64,000 bases of DNA, taken from contig CAYNIW010000008.1 of assembly GCA_964397545.1 (NCBI GenBank), positions 14,642 through 78,641 of the forward strand, given 5' to 3'. The notes under the pieces were generated by a model. That model was not told the origin of the DNA, ran no database searches, and was given only the letters and a program-made list of their open reading frames with translations. The translations under genes and the position numbers were made by a program. This DNA is from JAFGIG01 sp964397545 (GTDB lineage Bacteria; SDB-A). Below, piece after piece: positions 41,643 through 51,492 of the stretch. Every line of letters begins with the position of its first letter. The stretch's first letter is position 1.

Positions 41643-44600
41643 AGGCTTTGATTTTACCCTCTTTATCTCCCGTTTTTTTTAAGACGTCGAGATATTCTCC
41701 GGCTTTCTTGAAAGAGCCGCAGTCGGCGAAAAGACATGCGATGTTATATGCGATATCGTTCTTCAAATCGGTGTTGTCCAGCCCTCCCGCTTTTTCAAAA
41801 GCTTTGTCGAGATAATCATGACTTTTTGAAAAATCATTAATTCTTCTGTAAAGTTTGGCTATTTCAAAAAGTATTTCCGTTTCCGTTGTTTTATCGCCTT
41901 TAATTTCACAGAGTTTCAGAGCTTCGTTATAGTATTTCACGGCGTCTTCGGCGTCAGACATCCTGTATTTCAGGTCTCCCGTCTGACACAGCGCTTTGAT
42001 TTCCCAGTTGATGTTACCCGTCTCTTTCGCCAATTCAAGATACTCTCTGCTGAATTTCCAAGCTTCGTCGAATTTGTCTTCATGCTTTTTCATTTCACTG
42101 ATATTGTAAAGGCTCGACGCCTCACCTTCCCTGATTCCGGCTTCCCTGAATATCTTCAGCGCTTCCATAAAATGCTTTTCTGCATTCAATATCCTGCCTT
42201 TTATTGCTTCAAGATTCCCTAAGTTGATTTGAGCTCCGGCCTTTTCTTCGTTTATTCCGTTTTTGAGGGCGATTTCGTAACTCTGATTGAAACATTTTTC
42301 AGCTTCTTCGTATTTTTTCTGCTGGGCGAGTATCGCGCCAATGTTTGAAAGGGCAAGGGCTTCAAATTTTTTGTCTCCGGTTTCCACTGCTATCTTCATA
42401 GCGTTTTCATAGCTTGCGAGGGCTTTGTCAAAATTTTTCATAGAAGCGAAAAGAACGCCCATATTGCCAAGCGTCCTGCACCTAAGCGTCTTTTGTCCGG
42501 TTTTCTCAGAGTATTCAAGAGCTTTTTGGAAACAGCTGAGAGCCGTTTCAAACTCTCTTTCTCCAAGAAAGGATGTTCCAAGTTCATTGTTTGCGTCCGC
42601 CAGCAGAGTCTCAGCGCCGAGCTTTTCAAAATGCTCAATAGCCCTGCTGATTTTCTCCCGCGCTTCTTTATTTTTTCCGGTTTTCTTTAGAATTCTTCCT
42701 TCTGTCAACTCGGTCTCGGCGGCTTTTTGATTATTCCCTTCTTTTTTGTGATATTGGGAAAGTCTCCTGCAGATTCTCAGAAGTTCAAGATTCGCTCCTT
42801 TTCGGAGCATTACTTTCATGTATTCTTCCGCATATTCCGCCCATTTGTCCCATACTTCGGCTTTCTCGGACTGCTCGACTAACAGTTTAGTGTGCATTTC
42901 GAGTTCTTTGGAAAGCCTGCTCTCGGCAATTTCGAATATTTTTTTGTGGAGCTTTTTTCTCTCCGACGGTAAATGCAATTGATAAGCAGCTTCTCTGAGC
43001 ATAGCGTGCCTGAACATATAGATATCTTCATAATTCAATTCTCTCGCTATTATCTGCCCCTGTTCCCCTTTATCGAGAAAAAATTCAAGTTCTTCTCTTA
43101 TATCTTCTTCGATAATCGAACGAAGAATTTCAACAAGAAAACGCTCTCCTATCACCGCGGCTTTTTTAATTATTTCGCGAAGCTCAAAGTCCATTGAATC
43201 GAGTCTCGCTGTCAACAGATCGCAAAGTGAATCAGGAAGCCTCTCTATTTTCCCCCATATTTCCGCGGGAGATCCATTCAGCATGTTTTGTTCTTTTAAA
43301 AAAACAATAGTCTGTTCAAGGAAAAACGGATTTCCCTGAGTGTTTTCAAAAAGATATTTTTCCGTCGCTTCGGAAGGGTTGAGACCGGTTATCTGGGAAA
43401 ACATTCTGGATATCAGTTCCCTGCTTTCGAAAGAATGAAGGTCTATTTCGGTTGTGTTTACTCTTCTGTCGAGGTTTATCCTCGGCCTGCTGCCCTTTTC
43501 ATCGAATCGTGAAGTGCAGATAACGGCGAAAGGATAATCCAAAACATTCCTCGTGGCGGCGGAAAGCCATTCCATCGTCAATTCATCAATGTTGTTGAGG
43601 TCATCCACCAGCAAAACCATCGGTTTTTTTCTGGACATCGCTTTTACAAATTCTTTCAAGGCGAAGATCTGATTTTCTTTTTTTCTGTCTTCGCTTTGTT
43701 TCTCATAAGAAGGGTCAGCCGGAGGGAAGCCGATAATGTCCGCGATCGGGTTAATATGTTTGGGCAAAAGCTGTATTTGGAGAGCTTCAACGCAGTTTTT
43801 CAGTTCTTCGTATGATAAAATGTTCTTTTCCAGTTTCAGAAAATCCAAAAGCCACTGCGATACAGGGAACCATGGGTATCTCGAGGTTTCCTCGCACTGA
43901 AGATGCATGACGGTCAGGTCAACTCCTTCTTGTTTCATTTGCTCTATCAGTTCCCATGCGAGTCTGCTCTTTCCGATACCTGCTTCGCCGTATATATAGC
44001 AAACACCCGCGTTTTTATTTTCAGTCAATATACATGACGAAAAATCCTTCAACTCCTTTAGTTCTTTTTCCCTTCCTACCATTTTAAACTTAAAAGCCAG
44101 CGTCCTTGTCTCATTAAGGGACTCAACCGCGTATATCTTTTCAGGAGATGCTTTGCCCTTGAAAACCGCTTCTTTTTGAAATCTGAAACAAACGCCTTTT
44201 TCAGTCCGGGTTTTTACTCTTTCAGAGGCGAGAATTTCTTTTTCTTCACATGCGCTCATTATTCTCGCGGAAGTATTCACAACATTGCCAAGGCATGTCC
44301 ACTCGGCGCGTTCAGTTCCGCCGGTCATTCCGGCATAGACAAGTCCGGTGTCTATGCCTATTCTCGCGTTGAAACCCGCTTCTCTCATCTTTACAGAAAA
44401 CCTGACGGCGAGATCCTCCGGATTCTCTTTAGCCTCGGGAGCTCCGAAAAGGACAAGGGCGACTATCCCTTTGTCCCCATAGTCAATCTTATTCAAACAG
44501 CCTCCGAAATATTCCGCAAGTTCATAAATTTTCCTGAAAGCTTTATCCTGAACAGCCGCATCCATTTCGTCAATTTTAATGAAAACCGGCGTCGCATGTC

Positions 44601-45231
44601 TCAATTCGCCTCTCTCTCCGGCTTTAACAATATATTCGGGCACAAATTTGGATAAGATTTCATTTGGAACAGGTTGCGTTTGAAACGAGGTCTGCGGCAT
44701 TACAGTTTTCAAACTGCCTTCCCATCCAATTTTTCCCGTGTCCACTCCTTCGGCTTTTGTTATTGCTGAAGATATTGCCTGTCCCGTGAAAACGTAGGTA
44801 TTCATTTGACTGCCAAGGCTGATTATTCTCCAGTCGATATCGCCTGTTCCTACGCCGCACTTGCATGTAAAGTTCAAATCGCCCAAATCCGTCTTTCTCT
44901 TGCCCTCTCTTTCGAAAAAGTATGTAAGTATGATTGCGACAGAATATGCAATTTTACCGTCGTCACCGGGAAATATCGCCGTAAAAGCATCTCCGGCGAA
45001 AGTGGTCACGTGTCCCCCATATTTATGGACGGTTTTTATAGGCATATCAAAAACCCACAAAAGCTGTTTTGATATTTCTTCCGCTCCGGAGTCGCCTTTT
45101 TTGAAAAACATCTCGGTCATTTTCGTGAATCCGCCGAGATCTGTAAACAGAGCAGACCCTCTGGTTGTGCCTGTCATCTCTTTGGCTTTCATTTTTTCAG
45201 AAATAAAAACGGGTATGGCGTTACTTTTCAA
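41620..45231 (-). CDS. Soluble-adenylyl-cyclase-like protein: two cyclase domains, ATPase and TPRs
   Basis: The 1203-residue protein has two class III cyclase homology domains (about 20-200 and 215-360), a STAND/AAA ATPase (Walker A GEAGIGKS near 415, LLVDDLNNI), and a long TPR array (about 800-1180). The first cyclase domain keeps both metal aspartates (FTDLGGFT, D31; AGDAF, D81) but lacks the Asn-Arg pair. The second lacks the aspartates but has VNTSAR near 318. Together they form one complete active site, as in mammalian ADCY10. Bicarbonate regulation is possible but not shown. The 3' end overlaps rlmI by 23 bp in the opposite orientation. Confidence 0.9.
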   Translation of the reverse strand: MKSNAIPVFISEKMKAKEMTGTTRGSALFTDLGGFTKMTEMFFKKGDSGAEEISKQLLWVFDMPIKTVHKYGGHVTTFAGDAFTAIFPGDDGKIAYSVAIILTYFFEREGKRKTDLGDLNFTCKCGVGTGDIDWRIISLGSQMNTYVFTGQAISSAITKAEGVDTGKIGWEGSLKTVMPQTSFQTQPVPNEILSKFVPEYIVKAGERGELRHATPVFIKIDEMDAAVQDKAFRKIYELAEYFGGCLNKIDYGDKGIVALVLFGAPEAKENPEDLAVRFSVKMREAGFNARIGIDTGLVYAGMTGGTERAEWTCLGNVVNTSARIMSACEEKEILASERVKTRTEKGVCFRFQKEAVFKGKASPEKIYAVESLNETRTLAFKFKMVGREKELKELKDFSSCILTENKNAGVCYIYGEAGIGKSRLAWELIEQMKQEGVDLTVMHLQCEETSRYPWFPVSQWLLDFLKLEKNILSYEELKNCVEALQIQLLPKHINPIADIIGFPPADPSYEKQSEDRKKENQIFALKEFVKAMSRKKPMVLLVDDLNNIDELTMEWLSAATRNVLDYPFAVICTSRFDEKGSRPRINLDRRVNTTEIDLHSFESRELISRMFSQITGLNPSEATEKYLFENTQGNPFFLEQTIVFLKEQNMLNGSPAEIWGKIERLPDSLCDLLTARLDSMDFELREIIKKAAVIGERFLVEILRSIIEEDIREELEFFLDKGEQGQIIARELNYEDIYMFRHAMLREAAYQLHLPSERKKLHKKIFEIAESRLSKELEMHTKLLVEQSEKAEVWDKWAEYAEEYMKVMLRKGANLELLRICRRLSQYHKKEGNNQKAAETELTEGRILKKTGKNKEAREKISRAIEHFEKLGAETLLADANNELGTSFLGEREFETALSCFQKALEYSEKTGQKTLRCRTLGNMGVLFASMKNFDKALASYENAMKIAVETGDKKFEALALSNIGAILAQQKKYEEAEKCFNQSYEIALKNGINEEKAGAQINLGNLEAIKGRILNAEKHFMEALKIFREAGIREGEASSLYNISEMKKHEDKFDEAWKFSREYLELAKETGNINWEIKALCQTGDLKYRMSDAEDAVKYYNEALKLCEIKGDKTTETEILFEIAKLYRRINDFSKSHDYLDKAFEKAGGLDNTDLKNDIAYNIACLFADCGSFKKAGEYLDVLKKTGDKEGKIKAFREKYGY

Positions 45232-45297
45232 CTATCTCTCCGGCAGTGTATTTTTTTAGAAAAAAATACTGAAATATTCCTCGATAGGTCATTGGGT

Positions 45298-46050
45298 TCA
45301 GTCTTCATTCCCTGAAAATTCTATAGAGTCAGCTCTAAAATACAGAACTTTTGCCCCTGTTGTATCTCCTCCTTTTTCAAGAAGCCTCGCATAAGCCCTC
45401 CAGAGTTCAGGGTCGTGGGGGTCTTTTTCCGTGAGCTCCTTAAAAAGCCTTTCGGCTTTGACAAGATCCATCTGTTCTTCGTTCACCGCGGCAAGAGAAT
45501 AGAGGAACCTTATATTGTCGGGTTCTTCATTTACTAATATCTCAAGAATGTCTTCTGCATCTTTTAGCTTTCTTCTCTGCTGTAAAAGCAAAGCGAGAGA
45601 ATATCTCGCGTAAAGATCCGAAGAATCGGACAATACCGCTCTTTGTATATAGAATTCGGCTTTTTGGAGATCTCCGATTCTGCGATAGACATTCCCAGCG
45701 GCCAAATTCCCGTGAAAATTCAACGAGTCCGCCGACATGGAAGCCTCAGCGTAAAAGAGGGATTTTTCAGTTTCTCCCATCGCGAATAGAACTCTCGCGT
45801 AAAGACCGTTCGCGTCAGGAGATTTGGGCTGAATTTCAACGGCTTTTTTAGACTCTGAAAGGGCTTTCTCAAGATGGCGCTGAATCTCTTCGGAGTTTTC
45901 GTAGCCTTTCTTTAACCTGTTGACCCTATCAAGCCTAAAAGATACGGAATCGATAAGTTCATCGTAGCTTGCTTTCTTTGAACAGGCGCTGAAAAGGATA
46001 AAAACCGCCGCAACGACCGCGGTTAATTTAGACATCCTAATACAATTCAT
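45298..46050 (-). CDS. TPR-containing lipoprotein
   Basis: About 250 residues with a lipobox (LFSAC, Cys23). The mature part has TPR repeats (AVEIQPKSPDANGLYARVLFAMGE; LARYSL-type; VNEEPDNIRFLYSLAAVNEEQ). Two starts are possible: ATG 46050 overlaps dapF by 14 bp; ATG 46035, right after the dapF stop, gives a shorter signal peptide. The gene is co-transcribed with dapF. It is probably an inner- or outer-membrane assembly helper; exact role unknown. Confidence 0.78.
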   Translation of the reverse strand: MNCIRMSKLTAVVAAVFILFSACSKKASYDELIDSVSFRLDRVNRLKKGYENSEEIQRHLEKALSESKKAVEIQPKSPDANGLYARVLFAMGETEKSLFYAEASMSADSLNFHGNLAAGNVYRRIGDLQKAEFYIQRAVLSDSSDLYARYSLALLLQQRRKLKDAEDILEILVNEEPDNIRFLYSLAAVNEEQMDLVKAERLFKELTEKDPHDPELWRAYARLLEKGGDTTGAKVLYFRADSIEFSGNED

Positions 46051-46858
46051 TTATTTCTCCCTTAAACACTTCTTCGGCTTCTCCTATAAGGCATATTTGG
46101 CCGTCAGAACTTTCAGTTATATTTATCTTCCCTCCTCTATGAGAGGCTGCAGAGTCTTGTTCTATCATTTTCAGCTTTCGCAAAACAGCATATGCCGCCG
46201 CCGCACCGGTTCCGCAGGAAAGCGTTTCACCCGCTCCTCTTTCGTAAACTCTCTGCGAAAATAACCTCCGATCCACGCATTCAACCGCTGAAACATTGAC
46301 TCCTTCAGGAAATATTCCTCTTAAGATATTTTCGTCGAAAAGAGCTTTGAGGTCTGTATTTTCGACATCCTCGACAAGCACAACCGCATGAGGATTTCCC
46401 AAGGAAACACAGTAATAATCGGGTCTGCCGTTTTTCTCTGTTTTTAGCGGAAAGGTTTCTCTTTCTTTCGAAATATCAAAAAAAGGCATACCAATTTCCG
46501 TTTTAACAGATGCTTTGTTTTTGTCGTCAAAATTCAGTATTTCACATTTTTTAGTCCCTGAATCGGTTTGAACTAAGATATCTACTTTTCTTTTAACATT
46601 GAGGTAATAATACAAAGCGGCTGACCTGAGTCCGTTTCCGCACATCTGAGCGGAGGACCCATCGCTGTTGAATATCTTCAGCTTCATGTCCGCATTATCC
46701 TTATTGCTCAAAATCAGCAGGCCGTCGCCTCCGATTTTTCGTTTTCTGTCGCAGAGATTTTTAGCGAGAAGTTCCGGGGAAATATCCGGAAGTTCCCTGT
46801 CTATCAGGTTCAATATTATATAATCGTTTCCATTTGCCTGATACTTGCTGAAAAACAT
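46037..46858 (-). CDS. dapF: Diaminopimelate epimerase
   Basis: A 273-residue DapF. The two catalytic cysteines lie in MCGNGLRSAA and SCGTGAAAA, and GNDYIILNL at the N-terminus is standard. It converts LL- to meso-diaminopimelate, needed for lysine and peptidoglycan; the organism thus uses DAP-type cell wall. ATG 46858 follows AGGAGC. The region between this gene and the divergent histidine kinase is 216 bp of non-coding DNA in which I see no clear structure. Confidence 0.95.
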   Translation of the reverse strand: MFFSKYQANGNDYIILNLIDRELPDISPELLAKNLCDRKRKIGGDGLLILSNKDNADMKLKIFNSDGSSAQMCGNGLRSAALYYYLNVKRKVDILVQTDSGTKKCEILNFDDKNKASVKTEIGMPFFDISKERETFPLKTEKNGRPDYYCVSLGNPHAVVLVEDVENTDLKALFDENILRGIFPEGVNVSAVECVDRRLFSQRVYERGAGETLSCGTGAAAAYAVLRKLKMIEQDSAASHRGGKINITESSDGQICLIGEAEEVFKGEINELY

Positions 46859-47074
46859 GAACAGGCTCCTTTTTTACCGGTGTTTGTATGTCCGGCTTTA
46901 CAGCTTCTTACTTATTCTGCATGAATTTGGGCTTAAATTCAAGTTTATAGTTACAGAACAATAAGAATGTATAAAATTCTTCGATTCAACCTCTATCAAA
47001 TAATCGAGCACGAAAGTAAAATCAATAATTGAAAACGCCGCTTTTTTAATATATCCTTAAACGAGGGTTATTTG

Positions 47075-49276
47075 ATGAATAAAACCGTTCTAATCGTCGA
47101 AGATGAGAATCTGATATCTCTAAAAATCAAGCTCGTTCTCGAACAAAATTCTTACGATGTGACAGATGTTGTCGATTCCGCCGAGAAGGCTCTTTCGGTT
47201 CTGGAAAAACAAAAACCCGATATAATTTTACTCGACATTCTGCTTTCAGGAGAAATGGACGGAATAAAAGCCGCCTCTCTGATAAAGGAGAAGTTTGATA
47301 TTCCAGTCGTCTTTCTCACCGCAATAAACGATGAATCGCTTCTCAAAGATATTTCCGAAAGCGGCTATTACGGCATTATATACAAGCCCATTGAGGGAGA
47401 AGAACTTATTGATACCATAGAAAAAGCGCTCTCACGAAAGAATAACGACGCCTATCGTGATCAAAACACTGAAAAATTAAAAAGAAGTTCCTCTCCGGAC
47501 GACATATTTTTTGCCCAAAAATCTTTTGATTTACTCAACGCTATATTGATATTCGTGAACAGCGAAGGCTCCATCCTGAGACTCAACAGCAGAGCGGAAG
47601 AAGCATTGGGTCTGCGCACAGACGAAGTTTCAGGAAAAAAAATCGACTCTGTCTTTGAACTAAAAAGCTCAAAGAGCTGGAAACTGCCGTCAAAAATATT
47701 CAGCGACCTTCTCGACAACGGAGACATAGCGCTGTTTTCTTCTTTTGCCGAATTCAACCTCCATGATTCGAAATATGGAGTTTCAAAAATGAGCTCAGTT
47801 GTAAAAGGTTCTGACGGAAAAATTCAGTTTTTTATTCTCATTCTCGAGGACAAATATTTTGAAGAGATAATCGACAATTTTTACAGAATCAGCGCCGACA
47901 GATTAAAAGCAATGATAAACAATATCGGCGAAGGAATAGGTGTCGTCAACGGACAGGAAAGATTCATATTTTCCAACCCTGCCGCCGACAGGATATTCGG
48001 AGTTTACCCTCAGAGTTTAATAGGAAGAAACTTAAAGAGTTTTCTTTCTGCAGATCAAATTCAATTCATCCTCTACGAGACGGAGAACAGGAAATCTTTG
48101 AAAAAGACCAACTATTCACTTGAAATCACCCGCCCCGACGGAGAAAAGAGAACACTAAATGTAACCGCGACTCCTGAAACGAGCCCCGAAGGAGAATATA
48201 TCAGCTCCATTGGCATCTTCTCCGACATAACAGAAAAGATAAAAGGAGACAGAATATTAAAAGAAGAACAGGAAAAATTCAAACACCTAATCACGGGAAG
48301 CAGGGACATTGTCTATATGATAGATACCGAAGGAAAGATAGTTTTCATCGGTCCTCAGACAAAAGCCTACAACATAGACCCCGATGAGATAGTCGGAATA
48401 AATCTGCTCGAATTCGTTCACCCGGACGACAGAGAGAGGGTCATGAAGGAATTCGAACAAGTCGTAAAATCAGGTAAATCCTTCCCTTCTGAAGTCCGCC
48501 TTGTGGACAAGGAAGGCGCTGTTCATTGGTTCGAAGATTACGGAAATCCGACTTTCGACCAAAAAGGCGACGTAAACGGACAGATAGGAATGCTCAGAGA
48601 TATAACTGAGAGAAAGAAGATAAATAACGCGCTCAATAACGCGCTTAAAGAAAAAGAAATACTCCTCCACGAAATCCACCACAGGGTCAGAAACAATCTC
48701 GAAGTCATATCCAGCCTTCTTCAGCTACAGGCGTCTTCCGTCGGTGACGAAAGACTTTCTATTCTGCTCAAGGAAACCCAAAGCAGAGTTCTGAGTATTG
48801 GTCACGTTCACGGCCTTTTATTCCACTCTCAGAGCTACACTTCAATTGAATTTTCAGATTTCTTGGAAATCCTCGCCAAAGAAAATTACATGACTTTCAG
48901 AAAGATTGTAAATCAGCTGGAAATCAAGAAAGATCTGAGTAAATTGACCCTGAGCATAGACAAAGCCATTCCGGCAGGTCTCATTGTAAATGAAATCATG
49001 ATAAATTGCCTTAGACACGCCTTTACCGGAATCAACAACGGAATTCTTTATATTTCACTTAAGAAAGCCGCGGGAACAGATGTAAACGGGAAGAAAAAAG
49101 ATTTTGCTCAGATAATAATAAAGGACAACGGCGTCGGCATACCGGAAGGGACAGACATAACAAACGCCAAAACTCTCGGCATGACAATTGTCAAACTGCT
49201 GATAAAACAGTTAAACGGCGAAATATCAGCTAAAAGAAACGAAGGCACTGAAATTACAGTGCAATTCCCCTTGTAG
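47075..49276 (+). CDS. Receiver-PAS-HisKA_2 histidine kinase
   Basis: This 733-residue protein begins with a receiver domain (VLIVEDENL; DIILLDILLSGEMDG as phosphorylation site; CheY-type KP motif YKPIEGE). Three PAS domains follow (about 150, 275-390 and 400-520), then a HisKA_2 dimerisation motif (LLHEIHHRVRNNLEVISSLLQ, with His as phosphate acceptor) and a HATPase. It is soluble, with no membrane segment, so it senses a cytosolic signal. ATG 47075 is preferred over TTG 47072, being 8 bases after GAGGG. It has no partner regulator in the window. Confidence 0.93.
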   Translation: MNKTVLIVEDENLISLKIKLVLEQNSYDVTDVVDSAEKALSVLEKQKPDIILLDILLSGEMDGIKAASLIKEKFDIPVVFLTAINDESLLKDISESGYYGIIYKPIEGEELIDTIEKALSRKNNDAYRDQNTEKLKRSSSPDDIFFAQKSFDLLNAILIFVNSEGSILRLNSRAEEALGLRTDEVSGKKIDSVFELKSSKSWKLPSKIFSDLLDNGDIALFSSFAEFNLHDSKYGVSKMSSVVKGSDGKIQFFILILEDKYFEEIIDNFYRISADRLKAMINNIGEGIGVVNGQERFIFSNPAADRIFGVYPQSLIGRNLKSFLSADQIQFILYETENRKSLKKTNYSLEITRPDGEKRTLNVTATPETSPEGEYISSIGIFSDITEKIKGDRILKEEQEKFKHLITGSRDIVYMIDTEGKIVFIGPQTKAYNIDPDEIVGINLLEFVHPDDRERVMKEFEQVVKSGKSFPSEVRLVDKEGAVHWFEDYGNPTFDQKGDVNGQIGMLRDITERKKINNALNNALKEKEILLHEIHHRVRNNLEVISSLLQLQASSVGDERLSILLKETQSRVLSIGHVHGLLFHSQSYTSIEFSDFLEILAKENYMTFRKIVNQLEIKKDLSKLTLSIDKAIPAGLIVNEIMINCLRHAFTGINNGILYISLKKAAGTDVNGKKKDFAQIIIKDNGVGIPEGTDITNAKTLGMTIVKLLIKQLNGEISAKRNEGTEITVQFPL

Positions 49277-49277
49277 T

Positions 49278-49781
49278 CTATCTCTGTATTCCGAGTATCC
49301 TGTCTCCTTCTCTCTGCACTATTTCGCTGAATTTTTTTGACAGTTCCCCGTCAAAAAGAGAGCTTTCCGGATCGGAAACCCTTGGAGTCCAATAGCTTTC
49401 CATTTCAAGCCATTTTGAATGGCTGTATCCGTGGTTGTTTAGAACAATCATGAAGTCAATTTTCTTTTCCGGATTGTCCGGGTCTTTCAAATAGGCCATT
49501 TCTGCGTGAATAACCGAATAATCTTCCAAGCTTCCCGGAGGGCCGCCTCCCCGTTTCTTTTCCAACGCCGCCTGATAGAGCGGCATAAAAGCCATTGCTG
49601 TCTTGCCCATGTCTTTCGGGTCGCTCATGAGAGCAGTGTAGTCCTTTTTGGCTTTATCCCACTCTATGGACGAAACTCCGTTTGATAAGGCAATTTCCTC
49701 TTCTTTTCCGGGGTCTCCGCCTGTTTCAGACATGAGTGCGCAGAGCTCCGCGTATTTCTCAAGTGACATTAACTCACTCAA
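49278..49781 (-). CDS. Uncharacterised helical cytosolic protein
   Basis: A 167-residue protein without signal peptide or membrane segment. The start is TTG 49781, four bases after AGGAGG; ATG 49769 is too far from it. It is largely helical and acidic. Two parts (LCALMSETGGDPGKEEE and SHSKWLEMESYWTPRV) could be repeats of a ferritin-like or four-helix domain; I recognise no family. It lies 76 bp downstream of hcp on the same strand and might be part of that transcript. Confidence 0.7.
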   Translation of the reverse strand: MSELMSLEKYAELCALMSETGGDPGKEEEIALSNGVSSIEWDKAKKDYTALMSDPKDMGKTAMAFMPLYQAALEKKRGGGPPGSLEDYSVIHAEMAYLKDPDNPEKKIDFMIVLNNHGYSHSKWLEMESYWTPRVSDPESSLFDGELSKKFSEIVQREGDRILGIQR

Positions 49782-49856
49782 TCTTCCTCCTTTTTTATGA
49801 CTCCATAATTAACACTCATTACGCGTCATGTCCACAACAGTCAATCCGGGCTAAGT

Positions 49857-51482
49857 TTAGTTCCCGCCGGATATGAAATTGACGTCTTTTTGAGGATCTT
49901 CGATGCCTCTTAATCCGAATTTTTCGACTAAAAGTTTTACGGCATCCGGTGAAACAAAAGCCGGCAGGGTTGGTCCCAGTATTATGTTTTTAAATCCGAG
50001 GAAAAGAAGGGCAAGAAGAACCGCTACTGCTTTCTGCTCATACCATGCTATGTCAAAAGCAAGTGGAAGATCATTGACATCTTTCAAGCCAAATGCCTCT
50101 TTGAGCTTTAATGCTGTCAGCGCGAGTGAATATGAATCGTTGCACTGTCCGGCGTCGAGAACTCTCGGAATTCCGTTAATCTCGCCGAGATTGAGTTTAT
50201 TATACCTGTATTTAGCGCACCCGGCCGTCAATATGACCGTGTCTTTAGGCAGAAGTTCGGCGACCTCGGTATAATAATTTCTCGACGGATACCTGCCGTC
50301 ACAGCCTGCCATAACTATGAATTTCTTTATCGCTCCGGATTTAATCTCTTCAACAATTTTTTCGGCGAGGGTTTCAACCTGTCCATGCGCGAATCCGCCG
50401 ATAATTTCCCCTTTTTCAATTTCCTTGGGCGGAGGACATTTTTTAGCGAGCTCGACTATTTGCGAAAAATCCTTTTTTCCGCCTTTTCTTCTTTCTTCTA
50501 TATGTCTCACTCCCGGGTATCCCGTCATTCCGGTTGTGAAAATCCTTTCTCTGTATGAATCTTTTACGGGGATAATGCAGTTTGTCGTCATGAGGATTGG
50601 GCCGTTGAAGGATTCAAATTCTTTGTCCTGTTTCCACCATGATCCTCCGTAATTCCCCATGAAATGTCCGTATTTCTTGAAAGCGGGATAGTAATGCGCG
50701 GGCAGCATCTCTCCGTGAGTGTAAACATCCACGCCGGTTCCGTCTGTAGCATCGAGCAGTTCCTCAAGATCCTTCAGGTCATGTCCGGATATGAGGATTC
50801 CGGGTTTGTCGCCGACGCCTGTTTTGACTTTTGTCTTTTCAGGATTTCCGTAAGCTGAGGTGTTCGCCGCATCGAGAACAGCCATAGCTTTTACCGCAGC
50901 TTCGCCAGTTTTGACGACCATATCGAAAAGCTCATTTTCCCCGGCATCGCTGTCGAGAAATGACAGTGCTCTGAACATGAACTCAAAAACGCTGTCGTCG
51001 TAGCGCTCTAACACAGCCGCGTGTTCCGCGTAAGCCGCTATTCCTTTTAGACCATAGAGAATTATAGATTTAAGAGATCTTTTATTTTCATCCGGAGATA
51101 AACTTAAAATTCCGACCTCTTTTGCTTTTTTCTCAAATTCCGTTTGGTCACCTGTCCATGTAACGCAATCAGGAGCGCCTTCCTCTGCCGAGTGTTTTGC
51201 CTTCAGATCTTCTCTAATTTTCAGGCCTTCTTTGATGAGCTCTTTAATTTTTTCGTCATCAAAATTAGCATTAGTGATGGTTGAAAAAAGTGCTTTGCAG
51301 AGAAATACGCCAATTTCTCTGTCGGCTTTTTTGTCTTTTTCGGCGCAGTAGGCTATTCCCCTCAGGATAAATATTAGAAGGTCTTGCAGATCTGAAGTTT
51401 TTTCAACTTTTCCGCAGACACCCCTTACAGTGCAGGCTTTGTTTCCGGCTGTCTCCTGACATTGATAACAATACATTGACAT
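49857..51482 (-). CDS. hcp: Hybrid-cluster protein / hydroxylamine reductase
   Basis: A 541-residue Hcp. The N-terminal cluster motif MYCYQCQETAGNKACT plus GVCGK provides the four cysteines of the [4Fe-4S] (or [2Fe-2S]) cluster. The middle and C-terminal regions carry the conserved ligands for the hybrid cluster (GHDLKDLEELLD, TTNCIIP, AGCAKYRYN, AGQCNDSYS). It reduces NO to N2O or hydroxylamine under low oxygen. Start ATG 51482 is five bases after AGGAGG; the longer open frame from 51506 falls in the ferredoxin gene. Confidence 0.96.
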   Translation of the reverse strand: MSMYCYQCQETAGNKACTVRGVCGKVEKTSDLQDLLIFILRGIAYCAEKDKKADREIGVFLCKALFSTITNANFDDEKIKELIKEGLKIREDLKAKHSAEEGAPDCVTWTGDQTEFEKKAKEVGILSLSPDENKRSLKSIILYGLKGIAAYAEHAAVLERYDDSVFEFMFRALSFLDSDAGENELFDMVVKTGEAAVKAMAVLDAANTSAYGNPEKTKVKTGVGDKPGILISGHDLKDLEELLDATDGTGVDVYTHGEMLPAHYYPAFKKYGHFMGNYGGSWWKQDKEFESFNGPILMTTNCIIPVKDSYRERIFTTGMTGYPGVRHIEERRKGGKKDFSQIVELAKKCPPPKEIEKGEIIGGFAHGQVETLAEKIVEEIKSGAIKKFIVMAGCDGRYPSRNYYTEVAELLPKDTVILTAGCAKYRYNKLNLGEINGIPRVLDAGQCNDSYSLALTALKLKEAFGLKDVNDLPLAFDIAWYEQKAVAVLLALLFLGFKNIILGPTLPAFVSPDAVKLLVEKFGLRGIEDPQKDVNFISGGN

Positions 51483-51492
51483 AGCTGCCTCC

